The translations under genes were made by a program, and so were the position numbers. DNA of 64,000 nucleotides from Lysobacter sp. cf310 (GTDB lineage: Bacteria; Pseudomonadota; Gammaproteobacteria; Xanthomonadales; Xanthomonadaceae). The notes below the pieces were generated by a model. That model did not search any database and had not been told where the DNA came from. It saw only the letters and a program-made list of their open reading frames with translations. Below are positions 46,850-57,878 of the stretch, in pieces; the first letter of the stretch is position 1; each line of letters begins with the position of its first letter. The stretch covers positions 62,001 to 126,000 of the forward strand of contig NZ_FOSS01000006.1 in assembly GCF_900114355.1 (NCBI RefSeq), read 5' to 3'.

Positions 46850-47443
46850 ATGCTTCGTTCCTCGTTTTGTCTGTTGCTGGCGTTCGCCGCCGCGACGCCC
46901 GTGCGCGCCGAAAAGATCGCGACGCCCGCCATCGCGGCACCCGATGTCGCGCACGCCAAGAAGTACGCCCAGGACGGCATCAGCGTCTCGCTGCCGGGCA
47001 ACTGGACGGTGACCGAGAACACCGCCATGGACGAGGGCGGCGGACGCGCGCTGGGCATCGAAGCCGACAAGCCGGACTTCGAGACCCTGGGCCTGGACAT
47101 CACCCTGCAGGTCTATCCCGAAGACAGCGCGCCCTCGCTGGAAGGCGCGGCGGAGTTCCTGGTCGCGCGTCAGATCGACGGCTCCAAGAACTACAGCGAG
47201 CCCAAGCACAGCGACTACCAGCTGGGCGGGCGCTTTCCGGCCCTGGTCTCGCGTTACACGCACACCGTGTTCGATGCCGATTCGGCGTACGCCAAGCGCG
47301 TCGATCTGTATGCGCTCAAGCCCTGCGGCGAGGGCTGGGTCTGCCTGCTCTACACCCAGACCCTGGCCGCGAACGAAAGCGCCGCCAGCGCCGGCATGGC
47401 CAAGCTGTACGAAACCATGAAGTTCGCGCCTGCGCGCAAGTGA
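46850..47443 (+). CDS. Small secreted protein of unknown function
   Basis: 197 residues; signal peptide 1-20 (AAATPVRAE). The body (YAQDGISVSLPGNWTVTENTA ... KLYETMKF) reads like the PsbP/MOG1-type fold often annotated as lipoproteins of unknown role. Two cysteines (LKPCGEGWVCL) are close enough for a disulfide. The frame is open upstream, but the start at 46850 gives the signal peptide and follows an AAGGA site. Confidence 0.7.
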   Translation: MLRSSFCLLLAFAAATPVRAEKIATPAIAAPDVAHAKKYAQDGISVSLPGNWTVTENTAMDEGGGRALGIEADKPDFETLGLDITLQVYPEDSAPSLEGAAEFLVARQIDGSKNYSEPKHSDYQLGGRFPALVSRYTHTVFDADSAYAKRVDLYALKPCGEGWVCLLYTQTLAANESAASAGMAKLYETMKFAPARK

Positions 47444-47534
47444 GCGCACCCGCCGCGACGCGCGATACGCGTGTCGCGGCCTTTCGCTCGCCGCGCCGCG
47501 TAGGCGGCGTCGGCCGCGGGCGCCGGCGCCCGCC

Positions 47535-48050
47535 TCACCAGATCTTCCAGAACGGCTTCTTCTTCGGCGGCAGCGCCTCGGCCTCGCCCTCGGGCGGCGT
47601 GTAGTCGAGATAGGGAATGGGCTGGCCGCTGAAGCCGTCGATGCCCAGCGGCAACGGCTCGAAGTGCTGGCTCAGCCAATCGGCGTGCTGCCGCCGCGCC
47701 GCCTCGGCCTCCGCATTATTCAGCACCAGAAATCCGTGGGTGTCGGAGCCGCGGTAGGAATCGCTGTGCACGAACACGCTGTAGCGGTCTTTCAGGATTC
47801 GCGCGACGGAGGAGATCATCACGTAACGGTCGCGTCCGCTTTCGGTCAGCGGGATCGCATAGGTCGCGCCGCGATGGACCAGCTCCCGGGGCTCGTCCTC
47901 GTCCAGCATGCCGATCGCGTCGTCTTCGGCCAGTTCATCGGAAAAGCCGGTGACCACCTCGGACTCGAACGAGCGCCAGTCGATCCAGATCAGCGCGTCG
48001 GACAGCTCGTCCTCGTCGAGGGCGACCAGAGTGGCTAGCGGGGTGCGCAT
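47535..48050 (-). CDS. Hypothetical acidic protein
   Basis: 171 residues, very acidic N-terminal half (ALDEDELSDALIWIDW, ELAEDDAIGMLDEDEP), no signal peptide, basic end (PPKKKPFWKIW). No family recognised. AGGAG site supports 48050. It is followed downstream by none of its strand; the gene for a zinc-binding protein lies just upstream in the same direction, so the two may be co-transcribed. Confidence 0.65.
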   Translation of the reverse strand: MRTPLATLVALDEDELSDALIWIDWRSFESEVVTGFSDELAEDDAIGMLDEDEPRELVHRGATYAIPLTESGRDRYVMISSVARILKDRYSVFVHSDSYRGSDTHGFLVLNNAEAEAARRQHADWLSQHFEPLPLGIDGFSGQPIPYLDYTPPEGEAEALPPKKKPFWKIW

Positions 48051-48097
48051 GAAGTGCTCCTGTAACGCCAAGGGCCGTGAGCGAACGTTTGGAAAGC

Positions 48098-48520
48098 CTA
48101 GGACATCCGATCGCAACTTAGCGCCATCTGCTTGCAGCGCGGGCAGGCGTCGCCGGCATGGAGTTCGACTTTAAGCACGCCCTGTTCGCAACAGGCCGGG
48201 CAGGCGGTGGTGGCCAGCGTGAAGAGGTCGGACCAGGTCGCGGCGTCGGCGAGCTCGTAGAACTCCAGGTACTCGCCGCTGCCTTGCAGGCGGACCTGGC
48301 CCTGCTCGGTGGACATGGCGCACAGCTCCATGCGCTCGCCGTCGGCGGGGCCGCGCGCGCCGCGGGTCGGCACCATGTGCTCCGTCGCGCAGTGGGCGCA
48401 CACCACGTAGAAATATCCGCCCATCGGCGGGTCGGCGCGATAGCTGCCGTGCGAATGATGGCTTGAGAACCAGAACTCGCAGTTCCGGCACTCGCAGGTG
48501 CTGCCCCAGAGCGATCCCAT
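48098..48520 (-). CDS. Hypothetical zinc-ribbon-like protein
   Basis: 140 residues. Several CxxC pairs: CECRNC near residues 9-14, CAHC, CPACC and CPRC. This suggests two zinc ribbons, one at each end, around a central YLEFYELADAATWSDLFTLAT stretch. No signal peptide. Family not recognised. The start has no strong ribosome site. Confidence 0.6.
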   Translation of the reverse strand: MGSLWGSTCECRNCEFWFSSHHSHGSYRADPPMGGYFYVVCAHCATEHMVPTRGARGPADGERMELCAMSTEQGQVRLQGSGEYLEFYELADAATWSDLFTLATTACPACCEQGVLKVELHAGDACPRCKQMALSCDRMS

Positions 48521-48562
48521 GATTCCTATGAGTTCCTTCGGTGCGACCGGCCAGGTGGCCGA

Positions 48563-49516
48563 CTACGCGAAGCGATCGGCCAGGGCATCGGTCGCGCCGA
48601 CCAGCACGTCCACGATCGCCGGATCCGCCGCGCTGTGCCCGGCCAGCACCACTCGGAACTCGGCCTCGGGCCAGGCCTGGGCGAGGTCGTAGGCGCTCTT
48701 CACCGGACAGATGACGTCATAGCGACCCTGCACGATGGTCGCCGGAATATGGCGGATGCGGCCGACGTCGCGCAGCAGCTGATCCGGTTCCAGGAACACG
48801 TCGTGGCGGAAGTAATGCGCTTCGGCGCGCGCCACGCTGATCGCCAGGTGCGGTTCCTCGAAGTTGCCGGCCTCGTCGGGGTCGTGGATCAGGGTGGTGC
48901 TGCCGCCTTCCCAATAGCCCCAGGCTTGCGCAGCGGCCAGGCGCACGGCCGGGTCTGCGCTGTCGAGCCGGCGCCAGTAGGCCTCGGTCAGGTTGTCGCG
49001 TTCGGCGGCGGGGATGTGCGCGACATAGCGCTCCCAGCGCTCCGGGAAGATCCAGCGCGCGCCGCCGTCGAGTTCGTTGAACCAGCGCAGTTCCCCGGGA
49101 CGGCCCAGGAAGATGCCGCGCAGCACCAGTCCCAGGCAGCGCTCGGGATGGGACTGGGCGTAGGCCAGAGCCAGGGTGGAACCCCAAGAGCCGCCGAACA
49201 CCACCCAGCGTTGGATGCCGAAGTGTTCGCGGATGCGTTCGATGTCGGCGACCAGATGCCAGGTGGTGTTGTCGCGCAGTTCGGCGTGCGGCGTGGATTT
49301 GCCGGCGCCGCGCTGGTCGAACAGGACGATGCGGTAGCGCGCGGGATCGAAAAAGCGGCGGTGGTAGGGCGAGACCCCGGCGCCCGGGCCGCCGTGCAGG
49401 AAGATCACCGGCAGCCCGTCGGGATTGCCGCATTCCTCGATGTGCAGTTCGTGCAGATCGTCGACCGCCAGGCGGTGCGTGCGGTAGGGCTCGATCTCGG
49501 GGTACAGCTCGCGCAT
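48563..49516 (-). CDS. pip: Proline iminopeptidase
   Basis: 317 residues, alpha/beta-hydrolase of family S33. HGGPGAGVSPYHRRFFDP (HGGPG oxyanion motif), DQRGAGKSTPH, nucleophile Ser110 in GGSWGSTLALAYAQ, Asp in GRYDVICP, and His in LAGHSAADP. Removes N-terminal proline from peptides. AAGGAG site seven bases before ATG 49516. The frame extends further, into REP sequence, but that is not family-like. Confidence 0.93.
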   Translation of the reverse strand: MRELYPEIEPYRTHRLAVDDLHELHIEECGNPDGLPVIFLHGGPGAGVSPYHRRFFDPARYRIVLFDQRGAGKSTPHAELRDNTTWHLVADIERIREHFGIQRWVVFGGSWGSTLALAYAQSHPERCLGLVLRGIFLGRPGELRWFNELDGGARWIFPERWERYVAHIPAAERDNLTEAYWRRLDSADPAVRLAAAQAWGYWEGGSTTLIHDPDEAGNFEEPHLAISVARAEAHYFRHDVFLEPDQLLRDVGRIRHIPATIVQGRYDVICPVKSAYDLAQAWPEAEFRVVLAGHSAADPAIVDVLVGATDALADRFA

Positions 49517-49750
49517 GGCGCCGCTCCTTGGGTGTTGCGCCAAGCATACGGCGAGGCGGTGGTGCGGACGATGGTGGGGCGGGGGTAGCGGTGGATCGGT
49601 AGGGGCAGCGGCGTGGGCGATCGGGAGCGAGGGTCCGTCCCTGTGGCAGCGGCGTCGCACCGGGATGTTCTGCGGTCATAAGCCGCGATCGCGTTGCGGC
49701 GTGTGGCCGCGTCGTTACCCGTCTGGCTATCGATGCGTCGACTGCGGACT

Positions 49751-50085
49751 GGCTTGCGTCGGCGGATGGAGGTCGTGGTCGCGGCTTGCGCCGCTCCTAC
49801 AGGGGGCGGGGCGGGATGTTGCGGAGCGTGGCTGGCGTCGGCGGATGGAGGTCGCGGTCGCGGCTTGCGCCGCTCCTACAGGGGGGCGGAGCGGGATGTT
49901 GCGGAGCGTGGCTTGCGTTGGCGGATGGAGGTCGCGATCGCGGCTTACGCCGCTCCCACAGGGGGCGGGGAGAGGGTGCGCGATGCTTGGCTTGCGCTGG
50001 AGGGTGGGGGTCGTGGTCGCGGCTTGCGCCGCTCCTACAGGGAGCGGGGAGAGGGGCGCGGTGCTTGGCTTGCGCCGCTCCTACA
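49751..50085. repeat. Tandem array of five REP-bearing ~80-base units
   Basis: GTAG-type REPs all in the minus orientation end at about 49799, 49878, 49958, 50036 and 50083. The first four units repeat with a period of 78-80 bases and share GGCGGATGGAGGTCG spacers; the fifth is shortened to 47 bases. The array fills most of the 626-base pip-recQ gap; the rest of the gap (49517-49750, 50086-50142) holds nothing I recognise. Confidence 0.85.
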
Positions 50086-50142
50086 GAGGGGCGGGGCAGG
50101 TTGGTTGCGATGAGTGGTTTGCGCAGGCGGTGGTGGTGCGGC

Positions 50143-51954
<1,812 letters not shown>

Positions 51955-51966
51955 GGCGCTAGTGTA
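51955..51966 (-). promoter_or_regulatory. Candidate -10 element giving a leaderless recQ transcript
   Basis: On the minus strand TACACT (51961-51966), then AGCGCC, then the recQ ATG. Same layout as yheS, ruvB, queE and 61013. Confidence 0.45.
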
Positions 51967-52107
51967 ACGAGCGCCGCCCTTATGGCCGCTAAGCGGATGC
52001 CGTGGCCCGCTGTAGGAATTCGCCGCGAGCGGTCCGGGGCGCGTTATCCGGGCCTGCGTCCGCTACCGGCCGACAGGGGCGACGAGGTCGGCCGCCATCG
52101 GTAGCTG

Positions 52108-52197
52108 CCCCTGTGGGAGCGGCGTGAGCCGCGATTCGGAGCGTCCGCGCAGCGGCGGTCCCGACCCGATCGCGGCTCACGCCGCTCCCACAAGGGG
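52108..52197. repeat. REP inverted pair between dps and recQ
   Basis: A 25-base perfect match between CTGTGGGAGCGGCGTGAGCC... at 52111-52135 and its complement at 52169-52193, extended by CCCC/GGGG. Both transcripts on this strand (dps then recQ) cross it; it could end the dps transcript. Confidence 0.85.
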
Positions 52198-52210
52198 CTA
52201 GGCTAATCGC

Positions 52211-52786
52211 TTACTGCAGCAGCGAGCGCAGCATCCAGGCGTACTTCTCGTGGGTCTGCAGGCGCTGGGTCAGCAGGTCCTCGGTCGGGGCGTCGTCGAC
52301 GTCGTCGGCCTGGTCGAGTACCTTGCGCGCGGTACGGCACACGGCTTCGTTGCCGACCACCAACTGGCGGACCATCTCGCGCCAATCGGCGGCGTCGCTC
52401 AGGCCCGGCTCCTCCGGGATCGAGCTCAGGCGCACGAACTCGGCATAGGAGCCCGGCGCGTTGAAGCCCAGGGCGCGGATGCGCTCGGCGATCTCGTCCA
52501 GCGCGGTCCACTGCTCGGTGTACTGGGTTTCGAACATCACGTGCAGGGCGTTGAACATCGGGCCCGTCACGTTCCAATGGAAGTTGTGGGTCTTCAGGTA
52601 CAGGGTGTAGCTGTCGGCCAGGAAGCGCGACAGGCCCTCGGCGATCTTCTTGCGATCGGCCGGCGAGATCCCGATATCGATGGACGGCGCGCTGCTGCCC
52701 GGCGCGGGCGAGGCGGCCTGCGCCAGCGGCTTGGCGGCTTTGGTCTTGCTGGTCTTGCTCTTGTCGGGCTTGGTCGACTTGGCCAT
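52211..52786 (-). CDS. dps: Dps-family DNA-protecting ferritin-like protein
   Basis: 191 residues from 52786. A Lys/Ala-rich N-terminal tail (about residues 1-38), useful for DNA binding, precedes the four-helix bundle. The ferroxidase ligands are in [25 protein letters not shown] and [13 protein letters not shown]. Binds DNA and oxidises Fe2+ under starvation or peroxide stress. An in-frame ATG at 52855 with a TATTGT hexamer seven bases before it would add 23 residues and could be a leaderless start; I prefer 52786 for its normal N-terminus. Confidence 0.9.
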   Translation of the reverse strand: MAKSTKPDKSKTSKTKAAKPLAQAASPAPGSSAPSIDIGISPADRKKIAEGLSRFLADSYTLYLKTHNFHWNVTGPMFNALHVMFETQYTEQWTALDEIAERIRALGFNAPGSYAEFVRLSSIPEEPGLSDAADWREMVRQLVVGNEAVCRTARKVLDQADDVDDAPTEDLLTQRLQTHEKYAWMLRSLLQ

Positions 52787-52930
52787 GGGGGGCTCTGTCC
52801 TTGTGTGGGGATGCGGATGGGTGGGAAAGGGCGCCGGATAGGGTTTTTCCGGCATTGCGACGACAATAGGCGCTGTCGCCGCCGATGTGAAATGGTTTGT
52901 GCCTAGCGCTGCGATGCAGACGATCTATCG

Positions 52931-55900
52931 ATGAAGAACGAGTCCTCCAAACAATCACCTGCCGACGATGCTAGCGCCACGAACGCTAGCGCCGCGTTAC
53001 GCCAGGCCCGGCGCGCCATCGATGGCGCGATGAGCCGCGACCGCGGCCGTCTGCACGGGCTGTGGTCGCGCTGGAGCGGCAAGCCCGCCGACGCGGCCGC
53101 GCGCGACGCGTTCGCGCAGGCCCTGGCGGTGTCGGTGGCGCAGCGCGAGGCGCGCGCCGCGGCCCTGCCCAGCGCGCCGGTCGAGGCCTCGCTGCCGATC
53201 GCGGCCGAGGCCGAGCGGATCGTGGCGCTGATTCGCGCGCACCCGGTGGTGGTGATCGCCGGCGAGACCGGTTCCGGCAAGACCACCCAGTTGCCCAAGC
53301 TATGCCTGGCGGCCGGGCGCGGCGCGGCCGGCATGATCGGCTGCACCCAGCCGCGCCGGATCGCCGCGCGCGCGGTGGCGCGGCGCGTGGCCGAGGAGCT
53401 GAACACTCCGGTCGGCGGCGCGGTCGGCTACCAGGTGCGCTTCAACGAGAACGTCGGCGAGCGCACCGCGATCAAATTCATGACCGACGGCATCCTGCTG
53501 GCGGAGATCCAGTCCGACCGCTGGCTGTCGGCCTACGACACCATCCTGATCGACGAGGCCCACGAGCGCAGCCTCAACATCGACTTCCTGCTCGGCTATC
53601 TGAAGCAACTGCTGAAGAAGCGCCCCGACCTCAAGCTGATCGTGACCTCGGCGACCATCGATACCGAGCGTTTCGCCGCCCATTTCGACAATGCGCCCGT
53701 GGTCAGCGTGGAAGGCCGCGGCTATCCGGTGTCGGTGCGCTATCGGCCGCTGGAAGGCGAAGGCGAGAGCGAGACGGCCGACGGGCGCGTGCGCGAGGCG
53801 CGCCAGGGCGAGCGCAGCGTCAACGACGGCATCGTCGCCGCCTGCGACGAGATCACCCGCGAGGACCCGCGCGGCGACGTGCTGATCTTCCTGTCCGGCG
53901 AACGCGAGATCCGCGACGCCCACCAGGCCCTGGAACGGCGCAAATACCGCGAGACCGAAGTGCTGCCGCTGTACGCGCGGCTGTCGGTGCGCGACCAGGA
54001 CCGGGTGTTCAATCCCGGTCCGAAGCGCCGCATCGTGCTGGCCACCAACGTCGCCGAGACCTCGCTGACGGTGCCGCGCATCCGCTACGTGGTCGACCCC
54101 GGCCTGGCGCGGGTGAAGCGCTACAGCCCGCGCGGCAAGCTCGACCGTCTGCATATCGAGCCGGTCTCGCAGGCCAGCGCCGACCAGCGCAAGGGCCGCT
54201 GCGGCCGCATCAGCGAAGGCACCTGTTACCGGCTCTACAGCGAGGCCGATTTCGAATCGCGGCCGCGCTACACCGATCCCGAAATCCGCCGCGCCGCCCT
54301 GGCCGGGGTGATCCTGCGCATGCTCTCGCTGGGCCTGGGCAGCATCGACGGCCGCGCCGGCAAGCGCGCGGGCGAGGCCGACGCCGGCGGCGCGGCACGC
54401 ATCATCGAGGACTTCCCGTTCCTGGAGCCGCCCGACAGCCGCGCGATCGCCGACGGCTGGCAGCAGCTGACCGAACTGGGCGCGGTCGACGAGCAGCGCC
54501 GCCTGACCGCGGTCGGCCGCAGCATGGCGCGCCTGCCGGTGGACGTGAAACTGGCGCGCATGCTGGTGGCCGCGCAGGCCCACGGCTGCCTGCGCGAGAT
54601 GATCGCGATCGCCGCCTTCCTCGGCATCCAGGACCCGCGCGAACGCCCGGCCGATCAGCGTGGCGCGGCCGACGCCGCGCACGCCGAGTTCGCCGATCCG
54701 CGCTCGGAATTCGTCGGCATCCTCAAACTGTGGGAGGCCTACCAGAGCGCGCACGAGGAGCTGACCCAGTCCAAGCTGCGCAGCTGGTGCGAGAAGCACT
54801 TCCTGGGTTTCCTGCGCATGCGCGAATGGCGCGAGCTGCATCGTCAGCTCAAGCTGCTGTGCGAGGAGCTGGGGTGGGCGAGCGACCGCGCTCATGAGCC
54901 GCAGGCTGCGGCCGCGAGCGCCCGGCCACGGGCGAGCGGGCAGGACGATCCGCGAGCGCGCCTGTCGCGCCAGGGTGGGCAAGCGCGCAAGCCCGGCGAA
55001 GACGAGGCCGTCAGCTACGACGCCTCCGCCTACGCCACCTTGCACCGCGCGCTGCTGGCCGGTCTGCCCAGCCAGATCGGCCAGCGTGGCGACAAAGGCT
55101 TTTACGACGGCCCGCGCGGCCGCAAGTTCCAGCTGTTCCCCGGCTCGCCGCTGGCCAAGAAGCCGCCGCCGTGGGTGCTGGCCGCGACCCTGCTCGACAC
55201 CGAGCGAGTGTGGTCGATGACCAACGCCGGGATCGAGCCGGATTGGGCGATCCAGGAGCTGCCGCATCTGCTCGCGCGCCGTTATCACGACCCGCGCTGG
55301 GCGCGTTCGCAGGGCCGCGTGGTCGGCAGCGAGCAGATCAGCCTGTTCGGCCTGGTGCTGGCGCCGAAGCGGCCGGTGCACTACGGCGCGCTGTTCCCGG
55401 AGGAGAGCCGCGCGATCTTCGCCCGCGATGCCCTGGTCACCGGCGAGATCAACACCCGCGCCGCCTTCCTGCAGCGCAACCTGGCCACGCTTGCGAAGGC
55501 GCTGGACGAAGAGGCCAAGCAGCGTCGCGCCGGCCTGGTGGTCGACGAGGAGTGGATGGCGCAGTGGTACCTGGACCGGTTGCCCGCGCAGATCCATAAC
55601 GCGCAGGCCCTGGACGCCTGGTACGCCAAGTTGTCGGCTGCCGAGAAAGCGGCGCTGGAATGGTCCAATGCGGACCTGATGGTCGGCGGCGAGAGCGAGG
55701 CTGCGCGGTTTCCGCCTTATCTGCAGCTCGGCAACGCGCGCCTGGCGGTGCGCTATCGCTTCGAGCCCGGCGCGCCCGACGACGGCATGACCCTGGCGGT
55801 GCCGCTGCATCTGCTCAACGCGCTGGATCCGGCCCAGCTGTCGTGGCTGGCGCCGGGCTTCGTCGCCGACAAGGCGGCGGCGCTGATCAAGTCGCTGCCC

Positions 55901-57121
55901 AAGACCCTGCGCCGCAACTTCGTGCCCGCGCCGGACTTCGCCAAGGCCTTTCAGCAAGCGCACACCCAGCCCGAGGCCGACGATCTGGCCGGCGCGCTCG
56001 CGCGCTTCCTGCGCAAACTGACCGGCACCGAGGTCGCGGCCACCGATTTCGATCCGAGCGCGATCGAAGCGCATCTGCGCATGAACCTGCGTCTGCTCGA
56101 TGCCGGCGACGACAAGAGCGGTGGACGCAAGAGCGAACCGCTGGTGCTGGCCGAGTCGCGCGATCTGGACGAGTTGCGCGCGCGCTTCGGCGAGCGCGCG
56201 GCGCGCGCGTTCGCGGCGCGGGCCGCCGACGGCCTGGGCCAGCGCGGCTTGCTGACTTTCCCCGAGCCACCGATCCCGGTCTCGGTGCCCGGCGCGGCTG
56301 GCGTGCCGGCGTTCCCGGCTCTGCACGACGACGGCGACAGCGTGTCCCTGCGCGTGCACGCCGAGCGCGAGGCCGCGCTGCGCGCGCATCCGGACGGGGT
56401 GCGCCGGCTGCTGGCGATCGCGCTGGCCGACAAGCTCAAGCAGGCGCGCAAGCAACTGCCGGTGTCGCCCAAGACCGGCCTGCTGTACGCGGCGATCGAA
56501 TCGGCCGCGCCGCGCGCCGACGGTCCGCGCGACAGCGATCGTTTGCGCGACGACCTGGCCGGCGGCGCGCTGCGCTCGCTGCTGGGCGACGACGACGAAT
56601 TGCAGCAGGTGCGCGATGCGGCCGCGTTCGAGGCGCGCCGCGAGGCCGTCGCGCGCAAGCTGTTCCCGGAAGCGATGGAGCGCTTGCGTCAGGCCGAAGT
56701 CATCCTGGGCGCGGTCGCCGAGGCGCGCGCCAAGCTGGAATCGCCGTTGATGGGCTGGGCCAGCGGCAACCTCGACGACATGCGCAAGCAACTGGCGACG
56801 CTGACCCCGCCGGGCTTCCTGCGCGAGGTGCCGGCCGAAGCGTTGCGCGAGTACCCGCGCTACCTCAAGGCGCTGGCGCTGCGCGGCGAACGCGCCCTGC
56901 GCGACCCGGTGCGCGACCAGGCGCGGATGCTGGAACTCAAGCCGTTCGCCGACGCGCTGGCGGCCGCGAACGCCGCCGGCCACGCCGGTTCGGCGGGCTG
57001 GCAGGCGCTGCGCTGGGACCTGGAGGAGCTGCGGGTGTCGCTGTTCGCGCAGGAGCTGGGCGTGCGCGGCGGGGTGTCGCCGAAGAAGCTGGCGAATCGG
57101 TTGGCGCAGTTGCGGGGGTGA
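52931..57121 (+). CDS. hrpA: ATP-dependent RNA helicase HrpA
   Basis: 1396 residues, DEAH-box helicase. Walker A GETGSGKT at 111-118, DEAHERSLNIDFLLGYLK, SATIDTERF, and QRKGRCGR; then a winged-helix/ratchet region, OB fold and a long C-terminal half typical of HrpA. A low-complexity charged linker (about 655-700, HEPQAAAASARPRASG) is extra compared with the E. coli form (1300 residues). Probably processes mRNA or rescues collided ribosomes, as reported for the family. Divergent from dps. Confidence 0.94.
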   Translation: MKNESSKQSPADDASATNASAALRQARRAIDGAMSRDRGRLHGLWSRWSGKPADAAARDAFAQALAVSVAQREARAAALPSAPVEASLPIAAEAERIVALIRAHPVVVIAGETGSGKTTQLPKLCLAAGRGAAGMIGCTQPRRIAARAVARRVAEELNTPVGGAVGYQVRFNENVGERTAIKFMTDGILLAEIQSDRWLSAYDTILIDEAHERSLNIDFLLGYLKQLLKKRPDLKLIVTSATIDTERFAAHFDNAPVVSVEGRGYPVSVRYRPLEGEGESETADGRVREARQGERSVNDGIVAACDEITREDPRGDVLIFLSGEREIRDAHQALERRKYRETEVLPLYARLSVRDQDRVFNPGPKRRIVLATNVAETSLTVPRIRYVVDPGLARVKRYSPRGKLDRLHIEPVSQASADQRKGRCGRISEGTCYRLYSEADFESRPRYTDPEIRRAALAGVILRMLSLGLGSIDGRAGKRAGEADAGGAARIIEDFPFLEPPDSRAIADGWQQLTELGAVDEQRRLTAVGRSMARLPVDVKLARMLVAAQAHGCLREMIAIAAFLGIQDPRERPADQRGAADAAHAEFADPRSEFVGILKLWEAYQSAHEELTQSKLRSWCEKHFLGFLRMREWRELHRQLKLLCEELGWASDRAHEPQAAAASARPRASGQDDPRARLSRQGGQARKPGEDEAVSYDASAYATLHRALLAGLPSQIGQRGDKGFYDGPRGRKFQLFPGSPLAKKPPPWVLAATLLDTERVWSMTNAGIEPDWAIQELPHLLARRYHDPRWARSQGRVVGSEQISLFGLVLAPKRPVHYGALFPEESRAIFARDALVTGEINTRAAFLQRNLATLAKALDEEAKQRRAGLVVDEEWMAQWYLDRLPAQIHNAQALDAWYAKLSAAEKAALEWSNADLMVGGESEAARFPPYLQLGNARLAVRYRFEPGAPDDGMTLAVPLHLLNALDPAQLSWLAPGFVADKAAALIKSLPKTLRRNFVPAPDFAKAFQQAHTQPEADDLAGALARFLRKLTGTEVAATDFDPSAIEAHLRMNLRLLDAGDDKSGGRKSEPLVLAESRDLDELRARFGERAARAFAARAADGLGQRGLLTFPEPPIPVSVPGAAGVPAFPALHDDGDSVSLRVHAEREAALRAHPDGVRRLLAIALADKLKQARKQLPVSPKTGLLYAAIESAAPRADGPRDSDRLRDDLAGGALRSLLGDDDELQQVRDAAAFEARREAVARKLFPEAMERLRQAEVILGAVAEARAKLESPLMGWASGNLDDMRKQLATLTPPGFLREVPAEALREYPRYLKALALRGERALRDPVRDQARMLELKPFADALAAANAAGHAGSAGWQALRWDLEELRVSLFAQELGVRGGVSPKKLANRLAQLRG

Positions 57122-57186
57122 CGTTTCGGCGAAGCCTCGTGCGTCGCACCTACTCTCGCACCGGCGGCACAACGCCTAGTCGCTGG

Positions 57187-57206
57187 ATCCCCGCTTCCGC
57201 GGGGAT
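57187..57206 (+). repeat. Short inverted repeat after hrpA
   Basis: ATCCCCGC/GCGGGGAT with loop TTCC, 66 bases after the hrpA stop. GGATCCCCGCTT hairpins of this kind are frequent xanthomonad intergenic repeats; there is no T-tract. Confidence 0.6.
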
Positions 57207-57221
57207 GGAGCACTGGCAAAG

Positions 57222-57240
57222 CCGCACGCTGCGCGTGCGG
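57222..57240 (-). terminator. Terminator-like hairpin after the 57250 gene
   Basis: On the minus strand CCGCACGC/GCGTGCGG then CTTTGCC, ten bases after the stop. It has the same layout as the hairpin after its paralog at 58154-58174, with different stem bases. Confidence 0.55.
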
Positions 57241-57249
57241 GTCATTGCC

Positions 57250-57756
57250 TCACTTGATCCGCTGCACCCTCGCCTTGGGCAGATCCTCATCCACCTGCAG
57301 GAACCAGCGCCCGCTCACGCCCGGCACCACCACGATCGCCGGCGCCTGCATCGGCTTGGGCAGCTTCAGGCTGCCCTTGAGCACGCGCCACTGCTGGCCG
57401 TTCTCCAGCGCGAACACGGTGCCCGGCGCCCACTGCGCGATTTCGCCGACCAGACGGCTGCGGATCGGGCCATCGCCGGCGCCTTCGAGCAGGCCGGCAT
57501 CGTCGCGGCTGGGCGCGACGCTTGCGAACGCCGGAGCGGGAGCCGGCGGCGCGGCCGCGGCCTCGCGTTCGGCGTCCTCGCGCAGCAGGCGGTTGAGCAG
57601 GGCCAGCTGGGCGGGCGTGAGCGCGTCCAGGCCGGTCTCGCGCAATTGTTCGGGGCTGAGGCGGCGTTCGACGTTGCGGTAAGCGGTCTGCGCGCCGGCC
57701 AGGGCGGGCAGCAGGGCGAGCGCGAGCAGGAGGGCGGTGCGGTGGAATCGAGGCAT
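57250..57756 (-). CDS. Small secreted protein of unknown function (paralog 1)
   Basis: 168 residues; signal peptide 1-22 (LLPALAGAQ). A helix-forming segment (LSPEQLRETGLDALTPAQLALLNRLL) resembles that of the next gene, and both end in similar basic Arg/Lys residues (KARVQRIK). Between them: VGEIAQWAPGTVFALENGQQWRVL. No family named; the two genes are clearly related. The ATG at 57756 is chosen because a candidate promoter lies between it and an upstream ATG at 57903. Confidence 0.7.
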   Translation of the reverse strand: MPRFHRTALLLALALLPALAGAQTAYRNVERRLSPEQLRETGLDALTPAQLALLNRLLREDAEREAAAAPPAPAPAFASVAPSRDDAGLLEGAGDGPIRSRLVGEIAQWAPGTVFALENGQQWRVLKGSLKLPKPMQAPAIVVVPGVSGRWFLQVDEDLPKARVQRIK

Positions 57757-57844
57757 GGATTCGGGCCTGGCGACAGCGGAGTCGGGTACAGGCGCGGTCG
57801 CCAGCCGGAGTAAGGCGGCAGCAGGCGGCGCGCTCAGGCCGCCC

Positions 57845-57878
57845 ACACTATTGCGGTGGCGTGACAGTTTCTTGACAC
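57845..57878 (-). promoter_or_regulatory. Candidate PhoB box and -10 element
   Basis: On the minus strand TGTCA repeats 11 bases apart (TGTCAAGAAACTGTCA, 57862-57877), the spacing of a Pho box, followed 11 bases later by TAGTGT as a -10 (57845-57850). No TTGACA-type -35 is needed by such promoters. It would drive the 57250-57756 gene with an 80-base leader. Recognised by pattern only. Confidence 0.4.

Noticed and set aside
49751-50085. CRISPR-like array
   Set aside because: Repeats are about 80 bases with no unique spacers, and each contains a known REP palindrome; no cas genes are nearby.
53300-57172. A 1290-codon open frame antisense to hrpA
   Set aside because: It is a by-product of high GC and third-position bias: it mirrors hrpA over its whole length, has low-complexity Arg/Gln/Ala composition, and no start signal. 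HrpA has all family motifs.
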